From Acinetobacter oleivorans DR1 (GTDB lineage: Bacteria > Pseudomonadota > Gammaproteobacteria > Pseudomonadales > Moraxellaceae): 64,000 nt of DNA. Below are positions 36,506-45,184 of this stretch, piece by piece (within the stretch, counting starts at the first letter, position 1; every line of letters starts with the position of its first letter). Where the stretch lies: contig NC_014259.1 of assembly GCF_000196795.1 (NCBI RefSeq), forward strand, positions 3,596,001-3,660,000, given 5' to 3'. Made by a program: the position numbers and the translations under genes. The notes below the pieces were generated by a model, which saw only the letters and a list, made by a program, of their open reading frames with translations, did no database searches and was not told the DNA's origin.

Positions 36506-38794
36506 ATGTCTTTGATTAGAACACGTAAAAAAATTGTTTCTTCTGCGATAGCTTCTTCGTTATCAATGATTGCAACAACAGCCATGGCACAAGAAGCAAT
36601 TTCACAATTACCAACGATTCATACTCAAGCGACTCAAGAAGAATCTTTAAAAGTAGATCAGTCAGCAAACTCTAAATTCGTGGCTCCCCTCAAAGACACA
36701 CCAAAATCAGTCTCTATTCTTTCTCAAAAATTAATTAAAGATACAAACTCTAATACCCTACTCGAAGCATTACGCTATGAACCTGGTATTACGCTAGGTG
36801 CAGGTGAAGGCGGTACCCCGTTTACAGATATGCCTTACATTCGTGGTTATAGCGGTCAATCTTCTATTTATGTTGATGGTGTCCGCAATACTACTTCACA
36901 AAGCCGCGATATGTTTGCCATCGAACAAGTTGAAGTTATTAAGGGCTCTTCTTCTGCCCTTGGTGGTGGTGGTAGCGTGGGTGGAAGTATCAACTTAATC
37001 CCTAAAGTTGCTCATGAAGGTGACGTTTACCAAGGTAGTGTTCAAGGTGGTACTGACAACTATCGTCATATCCAACTCGATGCAAACAAAGACTTTGGTA
37101 ACGGAGTTGCTGGTCGTGTTGTTATTATGGGTCATGAAAATGAAAAAGCTGGTCAAAGTAACGGCGCAGAATATGCTCGTGCTGGTATTGCATCAAGTCT
37201 TGCATTTGGCCTAGATACTGCAACTCGCGGAACACTGAGTTACTACTATTTACGTAGTAATGATGAACCTGATGCAGGTATTCCGTTTAACAACGCAAAT
37301 CCAACGACTCCTCCAGCTGGAGTTACTGTAACTCCTGGTGATGGTAAACCTGTTGATGTAAAAGCGGGTACCTACTATGGCTGGAAAGCACGTGATTTCG
37401 ATAAACGTGAGAACCATATTGGTACGTTTAAATTAGAACATGATTTTAATGAAAATCTTACTTTGTCAAATATAGCAACTTACAACAAATCTAAATCTGA
37501 TTATGTTTATACGAATGCTGATGACTCTAAGGGTAATATTTACAGAGGCACAATTGCTCGTCGTGCTTTAAGTCGTATTTTGGATAGCGATGCTTATAGC
37601 GATCAACTTTCTTTAAGAGGTAAATTTAATACTGGTTCATTAAAACATTCTTTTAATGTCGGTACTGAATGGAGCTTCCAAGAAACTGATCAAGGTGTAC
37701 ATACATTTACTAATGCTGCTGGTGAAACTACCTCAACCATTTTAGACAGCAACATTCAAAACTGTACTTCAGCCGCTGCTGTAGCAAATGGCTGGTGTAC
37801 GAGTTTAAATAATCCAGGAAATGGTGCTTTCACAGATAAACGTGGATCTATTACAGCACAATCAACCACTCGTAGTCATAATGTAGGCGTATATGCTTTA
37901 GATAGTATTGAATTTAATCCACAATGGTTACTTAATGTAGGTGTTCGTTGGGATAAGTTTGAAACTGAGAAAAAATATAATAAAGACGTAGGTGGACGTA
38001 CACCTCATAAAGCTGGCGATAAACTGGAAAGTGATACAGATTACTTCTCTTACCAAGCTGGTCTAGTTTTTAAACCAACAGAAGATGGTAGTATTTATTT
38101 AAGCTATGCTACGTCAGCAAACCCAGTAGGCGTGCTCGCTGAAGGTGATACAGGTTCAGATTCTATTAGCGACTCAGGTGCTGCAAGTGCGAGTGCAAAT
38201 GATCTAAAACCAGAAGAAGCTCGTACTTTCGAGTTAGGAACTAAATGGGACCTATTTAATAACCGTGCTAATTTAACAGCAGCAGTTTTCCGTACTGAAA
38301 AGCAAAATACACGTATCCAAATTGATCCGAACACGACAGCCAATGCTGGTAAAAGTAAAGTTGATGGATTTGAAATTAGTTTAAACGGAAAGATTACTGA
38401 CAAATGGGATGTTTCTACAGGCTATAGCTATTTAGATAGTGAAATCACTGAGGCTGCATATAATGCCGTTGCTCAAGAAGGTAAACCGCTTCCATTCGTA
38501 GCTAAAAACAGCGCGACTTTATGGTCTACATATAAAGTTATGCCTCAATTGACTTTAGGTGCTGGTGTTGAATACCGTGATCAAGTTTTTGTGAACACAA
38601 CTGCTCCGAAATACTTGCCAACCTACACTATTTACAACGCGATGGCTAAATACGACGTGAACAAGAACGTAAACTTACAGCTTAATATTAATAATATTTC
38701 TGATAAGCGTTATTTCACAAGTGCACATGCAGCTCACTACGCGTTTGAAGGTAATGGCCGTAATGCTGTCTTAGCGATTAACTTTAAGTACTAA
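36506..38794 (+). CDS. piuA: TonB-dependent catecholate-type siderophore receptor (PiuA/Fiu-like)
   Basis: This outer-membrane receptor takes up iron-siderophore complexes using TonB energy. The 762 residues have a signal peptide cleaved after AMA (residue 28), then a plug domain (about 60-170, with TPKSVSILSQKLI, DMPYIRGYSG and VEVIKGSSSALGGGGSVGG), and a beta-barrel ending in the aromatic C-terminus INFKY. A PiuC-like dioxygenase gene follows, a pairing typical of PiuA/Fiu receptors, and this is my reason for the symbol. A Fur-like box precedes it. The exact ligand cannot be read from sequence. Confidence 0.85.
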   Translation: MSLIRTRKKIVSSAIASSLSMIATTAMAQEAISQLPTIHTQATQEESLKVDQSANSKFVAPLKDTPKSVSILSQKLIKDTNSNTLLEALRYEPGITLGAGEGGTPFTDMPYIRGYSGQSSIYVDGVRNTTSQSRDMFAIEQVEVIKGSSSALGGGGSVGGSINLIPKVAHEGDVYQGSVQGGTDNYRHIQLDANKDFGNGVAGRVVIMGHENEKAGQSNGAEYARAGIASSLAFGLDTATRGTLSYYYLRSNDEPDAGIPFNNANPTTPPAGVTVTPGDGKPVDVKAGTYYGWKARDFDKRENHIGTFKLEHDFNENLTLSNIATYNKSKSDYVYTNADDSKGNIYRGTIARRALSRILDSDAYSDQLSLRGKFNTGSLKHSFNVGTEWSFQETDQGVHTFTNAAGETTSTILDSNIQNCTSAAAVANGWCTSLNNPGNGAFTDKRGSITAQSTTRSHNVGVYALDSIEFNPQWLLNVGVRWDKFETEKKYNKDVGGRTPHKAGDKLESDTDYFSYQAGLVFKPTEDGSIYLSYATSANPVGVLAEGDTGSDSISDSGAASASANDLKPEEARTFELGTKWDLFNNRANLTAAVFRTEKQNTRIQIDPNTTANAGKSKVDGFEISLNGKITDKWDVSTGYSYLDSEITEAAYNAVAQEGKPLPFVAKNSATLWSTYKVMPQLTLGAGVEYRDQVFVNTTAPKYLPTYTIYNAMAKYDVNKNVNLQLNINNISDKRYFTSAHAAHYAFEGNGRNAVLAINFKY

Positions 38795-38840
38795 GGTTAA
38801 ATTCCATAATTTATTTATGGAATTAATTAAAGTTCATATA

Positions 38841-38867
38841 AAATAGCCTCATCACGAGGCTATTTTT
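38841..38867 (+). terminator. Terminator between the receptor and the PiuC-like gene
   Basis: AAATAGCCTC (38841-38850) pairs perfectly with GAGGCTATTT (38856-38865), followed by a T run. It may attenuate rather than abolish readthrough into the dioxygenase gene, since no strong separate promoter is evident. Confidence 0.85.
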
Positions 38868-38901
38868 ACAAATGAAGTATCTATATTAAAAGGTGTTTGC
38901 T

Positions 38902-39585
38902 GTGATTCATCATATCCCCAATGTTTTAAGCAAAGAGCAAGTTGCCGAGTTTCGTAAACTCATGGAAGATGCCAACTGGGTAGGTGGAAAAGTAACTGCT
39001 GGCACCTTATCTGCTTCTGTTAAAAGAAATCAGCAGCTTTCTGAACAAGACCCGCTTACTCATCATTTAAGTGATATTGTCATTAAAGCAATTTGGCAAA
39101 ATCCAGTGTTTCAGGCTGCGGCTCTACCCCACAAAATTATTCCACCACTTTTTAATCGTTATGATGAACATGAAAGCTTCGGTTTTCACGTGGACAACTC
39201 AATTCGTCTTATCCGTGGTACTTCTGAGCAGCTCCGCACCGATTTATCTTGTACGCTATTTTTAAGTGAACCTGATGAATATGAAGGCGGTGACCTCGTT
39301 ATTGAAGACACTTATGGTTATCACGAAGTCAAATTACCCGCAGGTGATGTGGTGCTCTACCCGTCTACTAGCCTGCATGAAGTCAGTAGCATTACTTCAG
39401 GTACTCGTTTTGCCTCTTTTTTCTGGGTACAAAGTTTGGTACGAGACGATAGTAAACGCCATCTTTTATTTAACTTAGATGAAAGTATTAGAGAATTACG
39501 TAAATCACACGGCGATAACTATCCAGAAGTCATGAAGCTCACCAACATTTATCATAATTTAATTCGAATGTGGTCAGAGCTATAA
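38902..39585 (+). CDS. piuC: Fe(II)/2-oxoglutarate-dependent dioxygenase, PiuC/YbiX type (PKHD hydroxylase)
   Basis: The 227 residues begin MIHHIPNVLS. The iron ligands are His96 and Asp98 (FHVDNS) and His159 (TSLHEV), and Arg169 (SGTRF) is the probable 2-oxoglutarate contact. This is the family found beside catecholate receptors. Its substrate is not established to my knowledge. GTG 38902 was chosen over GTG 38893: AAGG is 8 nt upstream and the N-terminus then matches the family. Confidence 0.9.
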   Translation: MIHHIPNVLSKEQVAEFRKLMEDANWVGGKVTAGTLSASVKRNQQLSEQDPLTHHLSDIVIKAIWQNPVFQAAALPHKIIPPLFNRYDEHESFGFHVDNSIRLIRGTSEQLRTDLSCTLFLSEPDEYEGGDLVIEDTYGYHEVKLPAGDVVLYPSTSLHEVSSITSGTRFASFFWVQSLVRDDSKRHLLFNLDESIRELRKSHGDNYPEVMKLTNIYHNLIRMWSEL

Positions 39586-39647
39586 CTACATTTATTTTTT
39601 GCCTTATTGAGATCATATAATTTCTTTTATCTCAATATGGCAAAAAT

Positions 39648-39705
39648 ATGAAAATTATTTTCTCATAAACATAAAACTGCGCAAAATTAGAAAATTATTT
39701 TCTAA
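39648..39705. repeat. Two copies of a 19-bp AT-rich palindrome
   Basis: 39648-39666 and 39687-39705 both contain GAAAATTATTTTCT in an inverted-repeat frame centred on one base, with centres 39 bp apart. The second copy is a perfect palindrome around its central T. They look like paired protein-binding sites upstream of leuA, but the binding protein is unknown. Confidence 0.55.
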
Positions 39706-39825
39706 TTTCTGAGATTAAAATTACGATAAGAATTTTGCACAAGGTGTAATCATTGTTTAGATGTGATATATCTAAATATCAAGATTACCAGCAAACCATC
39801 AAACTTATTATTTCACGGTCTAGAG

Positions 39826-39909
39826 ATGAAAACGAATTACTTGTTTGCCCAGCCTACTCAAGCAAGACATCATCCGCAACTCCTGATGCTGCGCCAAGCG
39901 CGCGTATAA
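39826..39909 (+). CDS. Candidate leucine leader peptide (27 aa) upstream of leuA
   Basis: ATG 39826 opens MKTNYLFAQPTQARHH followed by PQLLMLRQARV and a TAA. Leu codons are TTG (residue 6), CTC (19), CTG (20) and CTG (22), so three of four residues at 19-22 are Leu. Hairpin 39919-39925/39928-39934 (CTGCTTT/AAAGCAG) can form. Alternatively, TGCTGC inside the Leu codons (39887-39892) can pair with GCAGCA (39931-39936). This is the logic of attenuation. The Shine-Dalgarno is poor and no U run follows the hairpin directly. Confidence 0.5.
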   Translation: MKTNYLFAQPTQARHHPQLLMLRQARV

Positions 39910-40044
39910 AAATTTTGTCTGCTTTCTAAAGCAGCACTTTGAAGTTCCCTTTAATTTTTCTGAATTAGATACCATATATTAAGTAGAGACGTTGCCTTTT
40001 AAATATATCCAGAGCAACTGCGCTACGAGACAAGGAGTTTTCTC

Positions 40045-41742
40045 ATGATGTTGGCTGACCCAAGCAAAAAATACCGCCGTATGTACCAACGAGTGGATTT
40101 ACCAGATCGCCAATGGCCAAATAAAGAAATTACAAAAGCGCCAATCTGGATGAGTACTGATTTACGTGACGGTAACCAAGCAATTTTTGAACCGATGAAC
40201 ATGGAACAAAAATTCAAAATGTTCAAAATGCTTGTAAAAATCGGTTTTAAACATATTGAAATCGGCTTCCCTTCTGCGTCTCAAATTGACTTCGATTTTA
40301 CTCGCATGTTGATCGAAGAAAATCATATTCCTGATGACGTATACATTGAGGTTTTGGTTCAAGCACGTGATCATTTAATTGAACGTACTTTTGAATCTTT
40401 GGCAGGTGCTAAACGCGCAATTGTGCATATTTATAACTCTAACTCTCCAACTTTCCGTCAAAAGGTGTTGAATGTAGACGTTAATGGCGCAAAACAATTA
40501 GCAATTAATGCTGCTCAAAAAGTTAAAGAGTATGCGGCACAATATCCTCAAACTGACTGGATTTTCCAGTACAGCCCAGAGTGTTTCTCTGCAACTGAAT
40601 TAGAAGTCGCTAAAGATGTCTGTGATGCCGTCACAGAAATTTGGGATGCACGTCCTGACCATAAAGTGATTTTAAACTTACCCGCGACTGTAGAAGTTTC
40701 TACACCAAATGTTTATGCAGACCAAATTGAATGGATGCATCGTAATTTGGCACGTCGTGATGGCGTGATCATTTCTGTTCACTGTCACAATGACCGCGGC
40801 TGTGGTATTGCTGCATCAGAACTTGCCATTATGGCGGGTGCTGACCGTGTTGAAGGTTGTGTGTTCGGTAATGGTGAACGTACAGGTAATGTTGACGTTG
40901 CAGCGATTGCATTGAACATGTATACCCAAGGCGTAGCGCCAGAGTTAGATTTCTCTAACATTAATGAAGTGATTGCAACGGTTGAAGAATGTACTGGTTT
41001 ACCTGTACACCCTCGCCATCCATATGCAGGTGACTTGGTATTTACTGCATTCTCTGGTTCACATCAGGATGCAATTAAAAAAGGCTTCGAGTACCAGAAA
41101 AACGAAGAAATCTGGGATATGCCTTACTTGCCAATCGACCCGAAAGATTTGGGCCGCGACTATGACGCAGTTATTCGTGTAAATAGTCAGTCTGGAAAAG
41201 GTGGTATCGCTTACTTATTAGAAGCGAACTATAACGTTGTATTGCCTCGTCGTTTACAAATCGAATTCAGTCAAGTTGTTCAACAATATGCTGATGATAA
41301 TGGTACAGAAATTAATGCAAAAGAAATCTGGACCTTGTTTAAAGACACTTATGTTGATGTGAAAAACCACCATTACACAGTCAAAAACTACAGATTATCT
41401 GACATTAATGGCACTCAGATTATCGAACTTGATGTTGATGTTGAAGGTGAAACACAACAACTTCGCGGTGAAGGTAACGGACCAATCTCTGCATTCTTAA
41501 ATGCGCTTCAATTACCAATTGACGTATTGAACTATGAAGAACGTAGTATTAGTTCAGGTGCAAATGCGAAAGCATTAACCTTGATCGAACTTCAAGTCAA
41601 AGGTACAGGTAAAGGTTCATTTGGTGCAGGTGTTCATGACAATACAGTCACCTCATCGATTGAAGCAATTATTGCATGTACTAACCGTTTGATTGATCAA
41701 GGCGTTTTAAGTACAGATCAGGTTGTTGCCGCCGCTGTTTAA
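40045..41742 (+). CDS. leuA: 2-isopropylmalate synthase (long form)
   Basis: LeuA condenses acetyl-CoA with 2-oxoisovalerate, the first committed step to leucine. The 565 residues have a catalytic TIM barrel (STDLRDGNQAIFEPM, FQYSPECFS, VHCHNDRGCGIAASE, FGNGERTGN) and a C-terminal regulatory domain for Leu feedback. It is the longer type of IPMS rather than the roughly 520-residue E. coli type. AAGGAG precedes the ATG by about 9 nt. A leader ORF lies upstream, and a terminator follows. Confidence 0.96.
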   Translation: MMLADPSKKYRRMYQRVDLPDRQWPNKEITKAPIWMSTDLRDGNQAIFEPMNMEQKFKMFKMLVKIGFKHIEIGFPSASQIDFDFTRMLIEENHIPDDVYIEVLVQARDHLIERTFESLAGAKRAIVHIYNSNSPTFRQKVLNVDVNGAKQLAINAAQKVKEYAAQYPQTDWIFQYSPECFSATELEVAKDVCDAVTEIWDARPDHKVILNLPATVEVSTPNVYADQIEWMHRNLARRDGVIISVHCHNDRGCGIAASELAIMAGADRVEGCVFGNGERTGNVDVAAIALNMYTQGVAPELDFSNINEVIATVEECTGLPVHPRHPYAGDLVFTAFSGSHQDAIKKGFEYQKNEEIWDMPYLPIDPKDLGRDYDAVIRVNSQSGKGGIAYLLEANYNVVLPRRLQIEFSQVVQQYADDNGTEINAKEIWTLFKDTYVDVKNHHYTVKNYRLSDINGTQIIELDVDVEGETQQLRGEGNGPISAFLNALQLPIDVLNYEERSISSGANAKALTLIELQVKGTGKGSFGAGVHDNTVTSSIEAIIACTNRLIDQGVLSTDQVVAAAV

Positions 41743-41760
41743 TTTAAAAAAACTCTTTTG

Positions 41761-41792
41761 AAAGGATACCTAGCTTGGTATCCTTTCTTTTT
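41761..41792 (+). terminator. Rho-independent terminator of leuA
   Basis: AAAGGATACC (41761-41770) pairs perfectly with GGTATCCTTT (41777-41786), followed by CTTTTTATT. Confidence 0.92.
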
Positions 41793-41825
41793 ATTCCTGA
41801 AAGATTTAAAAGGCGAAATGTTCCC

Positions 41826-42986
41826 GTGTCTTTTCCAGCTGATTCAGTGGGGTTAGTCACTCCGCAAAAGTTCCAATTTGAAGAACCATTACATCTTGAA
41901 TGTGGGCGTGTTTTGCCACGTTTTGAATTAATGGTTGAAACTTACGGCACTTTAAATGCAGATAAATCAAATGCCATTTTAATCTGTCATGCTCTTTCCG
42001 GACATCATCATGCAGCGGGTTATCACCATGAAGATGATAAAAAAGCTGGATGGTGGGATAGCTGTATTGGCCCGGGTAAAGCAATCGACACAAATAAGTT
42101 TTTTGTAGTTTCGCTCAATAATATTGGTGGATGTAGCGGCTCAACTGGTCCAACGTCACCAAATCCTGAAAATGATAATCGCCCTTATGGACCGGATTTC
42201 CCGTTGGTAACGGTACGCGACTGGGTCAAAACTCAAGCCATGCTTTCTGACCTTTTGGGTGTAGATACTTGGTATGCAGTTGTGGGTGGATCATTAGGGG
42301 GCATGCAAGCACTACAATGGTCAGTAGACTATCCTGACCGCTTACAAAAGTGTGTGATTATTGCCAGTGCACCAAAGCTTTCAGCACAAAATATTGCATT
42401 TAATGAGGTTGCGCGTCAGTCGATCTTATCTGATCCAGACTTCCATCATGGTCGTTATTTAGAAAATGATAGCTACCCGAAACGTGGTCTGATTTTGGCT
42501 CGCATGGTAGGTCATATTACCTATCTTTCAGAAGAAGCCATGAAACAAAAATTTGGCCGTGATTTAAAATCTGGCAAATTTATGTATGGTTTTGATGTCG
42601 AGTTTCAAGTCGAAAGCTATCTTCGTTATCAAGGCGAACAGTTTAGCCGTAACTTTGATGCCAATACTTATCTCATCATGACCAAAGCTTTAGATTATTT
42701 TGACCCATCACGTGAATACAATCATTCGTTAACAGAAGCGATGGGTAAAACCAAATGTCAGTTCCTGATTGTCTCTTTCACAACAGACTGGCGTTTTGCC
42801 CCTAGTCGCTCTCAAGAAATTGTAGATGCACTTATTACCAATCATAAGCCAGTAAGTTATCTCGATATTGATGCTGAGCAAGGCCATGACTCGTTCTTAT
42901 TCCCGATTCCACTGTATGTCAAAACCATGCGCGCTTTCTTAGGCGGTGAAGAACACTTAAAATCGACATCACTGGAGGCAAGTTAA
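41826..42986 (+). CDS. metX: Homoserine O-acyltransferase MetX
   Basis: MetX activates homoserine by acylation at the start of methionine synthesis. The 386 residues form an alpha/beta hydrolase with nucleophile Ser in VVGGSLGGMQAL, an Asp in TTDWRFAP and a His in EQGHDSFLF. GTG 41826 is chosen: the longer in-frame start (TTG 41775) falls inside the leuA terminator. Acinetobacter enzymes of this family are described as succinyl-CoA users (MetXS), but specificity cannot be decided by eye. Its stop overlaps metW by one base. Confidence 0.93.
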   Translation: MSFPADSVGLVTPQKFQFEEPLHLECGRVLPRFELMVETYGTLNADKSNAILICHALSGHHHAAGYHHEDDKKAGWWDSCIGPGKAIDTNKFFVVSLNNIGGCSGSTGPTSPNPENDNRPYGPDFPLVTVRDWVKTQAMLSDLLGVDTWYAVVGGSLGGMQALQWSVDYPDRLQKCVIIASAPKLSAQNIAFNEVARQSILSDPDFHHGRYLENDSYPKRGLILARMVGHITYLSEEAMKQKFGRDLKSGKFMYGFDVEFQVESYLRYQGEQFSRNFDANTYLIMTKALDYFDPSREYNHSLTEAMGKTKCQFLIVSFTTDWRFAPSRSQEIVDALITNHKPVSYLDIDAEQGHDSFLFPIPLYVKTMRAFLGGEEHLKSTSLEAS

Positions 42987-43579
42987 TGCGTATTGATCAA
43001 CAACTGGCAGAAAAGTGGATTAAACCCGGCTCAAGCGTACTCGATTTAGGGTGTGGTGATGGTGAATTACTCGCTCATATGAGCCAAAAGCATCAAATTC
43101 GTGCTTATGGTTTAGAAATTGATCAAGAAAAGATTGCAATTGCCGTCAGTCGCGGGTTAAATATTATTCAACAAGATTTGAATCTCGGTTTGAGCCGTTT
43201 TGCCGACCAGTCTTTTGACTATGTGGTTATGGCACAGGCTTTGCAAGCCGTAGATGCACCGGATGTTTTATTAAGAGACATGGTGCGTGTGGGTAAACAG
43301 GCAATTATTACTTTTCCAAACTTTGCGCATTGGAAGACTCGCTCTTTTCTTGCATTAAAAGGAATGATGCCTGTATCGGATGCTTTACCATATATGTGGT
43401 ATAACACCCCCAATATTCATCTATGTACATTTAAAGATTTCGAAGCACTCTGTGCTGAAAATCAGATACAAATTATTAATCGACTCGCCGTCAATGGAAA
43501 TCAGCAGGGAAGCCTGTTAAGCAAACATGTTCCTAATTTGTTTGGTGAAGTCGCTATTTATCGAGTGAGTGCACTATGA
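42986..43579 (+). CDS. metW: Methionine biosynthesis protein MetW
   Basis: The 197-residue methyltransferase-fold protein has VLDLGCGDGELL near residues 19-30, then QQDLNLGLSRF and FPNFAHWKTR, typical of MetW. MetW is thought to act together with MetX, and the coupled TAATG overlap supports co-production. Its stop overlaps the ATG of the Sel1-repeat protein by 4 bp. Confidence 0.94.
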   Translation: MRIDQQLAEKWIKPGSSVLDLGCGDGELLAHMSQKHQIRAYGLEIDQEKIAIAVSRGLNIIQQDLNLGLSRFADQSFDYVVMAQALQAVDAPDVLLRDMVRVGKQAIITFPNFAHWKTRSFLALKGMMPVSDALPYMWYNTPNIHLCTFKDFEALCAENQIQIINRLAVNGNQQGSLLSKHVPNLFGEVAIYRVSAL

Positions 43580-44163
43580 AAAAGACATTATTTAGCACAC
43601 TATTTGCAGGACTGCTAAGTATGCAGGCTCATGCAGATTATATCGCCCAGCCACAATCGGTTGCGAGTCAGGCTGCACGCTTTTCAACAATGGGGGTTAA
43701 TGACCTTCAGAAAGCTGCAAAAGCTGGTCAAGCAGGCGCGCAATTTTACCTTGGTACACACTACCAATATGGTAAAGATGTAGAAAAAGATGAGAAACAA
43801 GCTTTCGCATGGTTTAAAGCGGCAGCTGATCAAGGTTTATCACCAGCACAACTCAACGTAGGTCGTATGTACGCCGACGGTATTGGTGTTAGAAAAGATG
43901 AGTCTATGGCTCGTAAATACTTTGAAAAAGCAGCAAGCAATGGTGATAACCGTGCAAGCTACAACCTCGCGATGATGGAAGAGCAAAAGAAAAACTACGT
44001 AGGTGCTTACCAGTGGTATGAGCTTTCAACTCGTGATGGCATGCTCGATAATAAAGTGATTAGCCTATCTGAAGGTAAGAAAACTGCTCTAGCGGCGAAC
44101 TTAACTCAAGAACAAATCCGTACCGCACGTGACCGTGCAGACAAATGGATTCAAGCACAATAA
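43576..44163 (+). CDS. Sel1-repeat periplasmic protein
   Basis: The 195 residues have a signal peptide (cleaved near MQAHADY) and about three Sel1-like repeats (AQFYLGTHYQYG, AQLNVGRMYADG, ASYNLAMMEEQ). Sel1 proteins serve as protein-interaction scaffolds. The ATG overlaps the metW stop, so it is co-transcribed with metX-metW although nothing ties it to methionine synthesis. A strong hairpin terminator follows. Confidence 0.85.
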   Translation: MKKTLFSTLFAGLLSMQAHADYIAQPQSVASQAARFSTMGVNDLQKAAKAGQAGAQFYLGTHYQYGKDVEKDEKQAFAWFKAAADQGLSPAQLNVGRMYADGIGVRKDESMARKYFEKAASNGDNRASYNLAMMEEQKKNYVGAYQWYELSTRDGMLDNKVISLSEGKKTALAANLTQEQIRTARDRADKWIQAQ

Positions 44164-44194
44164 TAACGGTTCATCCGTAAAAAAACCTTACTCG

Positions 44195-44233
44195 ACTAAA
44201 GCCGCCTTGTATGCTCTACAAGGTGGCTTTAGT
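44195..44233 (+). terminator. Terminator of the metX-metW-sel1 operon
   Basis: A 17-bp stem with one G-T pair (44195-44211 with 44217-44233) closes a 5-nt loop. The T run is short, so it may also stabilise the 3' end. Confidence 0.8.
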
Positions 44234-44338
44234 TTAGGTGGTCCCATTTTATATTCTATTTATTTCCCTCTATATCCCCTCTTAAAAAACACGTAACATA
44301 ACTCACGTTCGATATTAGCTATAAAGTTTGGTTTTATT

Positions 44339-44965
44339 ATGTCTACCCCACATTGGTTTGATCAGGGCAGTTTAGTTCTTGCCAGCAATAACAAAGGTAA
44401 AGTCGCTGAGTTTGAAAAACTTTTTGAACAGCTTAAGTTACCTGTAGAAATTATTCCTCAAGGTCGCCTTAATATTCCCGATGCAATTGAAGATGGCTTA
44501 AGCTTTATTGAAAATGCCATTATTAAAGCTCGTCATGCTTCTAAAATTTCAGGTAAACCTGCTATGGCTGACGACTCTGGCATTTGTGTTCCTGTTTTGG
44601 ATGGTGCACCTGGCATTTACTCTGCACGCTATGCTGGAGAACACGGTGACGATGCAGCGAATAATGCCAAATTATTAAATGATCTTTTGCCATTTCGTAA
44701 AAATGGTGAAGTGATTGAAGGTATGTTTGTGTGCGTACTTGCTTTAGTCACTCATGCGGAAGATCCTTTGCCACAAATTTTCCAAGGCATCTGGCACGGC
44801 GAAATTTTAGAAGCTGCACGTGGTGAAAATGGCTTTGGTTATGACCCACTGTTCTGGTTACCTGAGCTACAAGTTTCTAGCGCGGAACTTTCTAAAGAAG
44901 ACAAGAATAAGATTAGTCATCGTGGACAAGCGATGCAGTTATTTAGAGAAAGTTTGCAGAAGTAA
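44339..44965 (+). CDS. rdgB: dITP/XTP pyrophosphatase RdgB
   Basis: This house-cleaning enzyme hydrolyses non-canonical purine NTPs such as dITP and XTP. The 208 residues begin LVLASNNKGKVAEF, and then show FIENAIIKARHASK, PAMADDSGICV, ENGFGYDPLFW and SHRGQAM, all HAM1/RdgB signatures. It is preceded by a terminator and followed at once by structured element B. Confidence 0.96.
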   Translation: MSTPHWFDQGSLVLASNNKGKVAEFEKLFEQLKLPVEIIPQGRLNIPDAIEDGLSFIENAIIKARHASKISGKPAMADDSGICVPVLDGAPGIYSARYAGEHGDDAANNAKLLNDLLPFRKNGEVIEGMFVCVLALVTHAEDPLPQIFQGIWHGEILEAARGENGFGYDPLFWLPELQVSSAELSKEDKNKISHRGQAMQLFRESLQK

Positions 44966-44975
44966 AACTTCAAAG

Positions 44976-45115
44976 CCATTTGCTATCGTGCTAGGCGACA
45001 TGGATGTCGCCCGTCACTGCCTTGCGCTGATTCCCAAAGCAGTGCTTCGGGAATCGCTCAGGATGTGTCGTCAGTTCGACAAATGGTTTTGTTACTTTTG
45101 ACGAAACAAAAGTAA
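44976..45115 (+). repeat. Structured intergenic element, copy B
   Basis: Outer inverted repeat CCATTTG (44976-44982) pairs with CAAATGG (45080-45086). Inside are GGCGACAT/ATGTCGCC (44994-45001 with 45004-45011) and a 13-bp stem with one mismatch (45029-45041 with 45043-45055). Just outside the right arm is TTACTTTTG/CAAAAGTAA (45092-45100 with 45107-45115) around a 6-nt loop. The layout matches copy A at 16294-16456, with only the tail hairpin and the AAGCA..GCTT core similar in sequence. It begins about 10 bp after the rdgB stop and is in the same orientation. Confidence 0.75.
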
Positions 45116-45184
45116 AGTATTGCTTACATATACAAAATAAGCATATAACCACTATTCAAAGGCAGCCTAATCTAATTATCTTAC

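Larger units (their letters stand above)
39586..40044. other. leuA upstream region
   Basis: This 459-bp gap holds an ATTGAGAT/ATCTCAAT inverted repeat (39606-39613 with 39629-39636), possibly the end of the piuC transcript. It also holds two copies of a 19-bp AT palindrome (39648-39666 and 39687-39705) and a candidate Leu leader peptide with alternative hairpins (39826-39936). TTGCAC at 39735-39740 could be the -35 of the leuA promoter. Confidence 0.55.

Noticed and set aside
41775..41825. In-frame TTG that would extend metX by 17 residues
   Set aside because: It lies inside the leuA terminator hairpin, and the added residues look unrelated to MetX.
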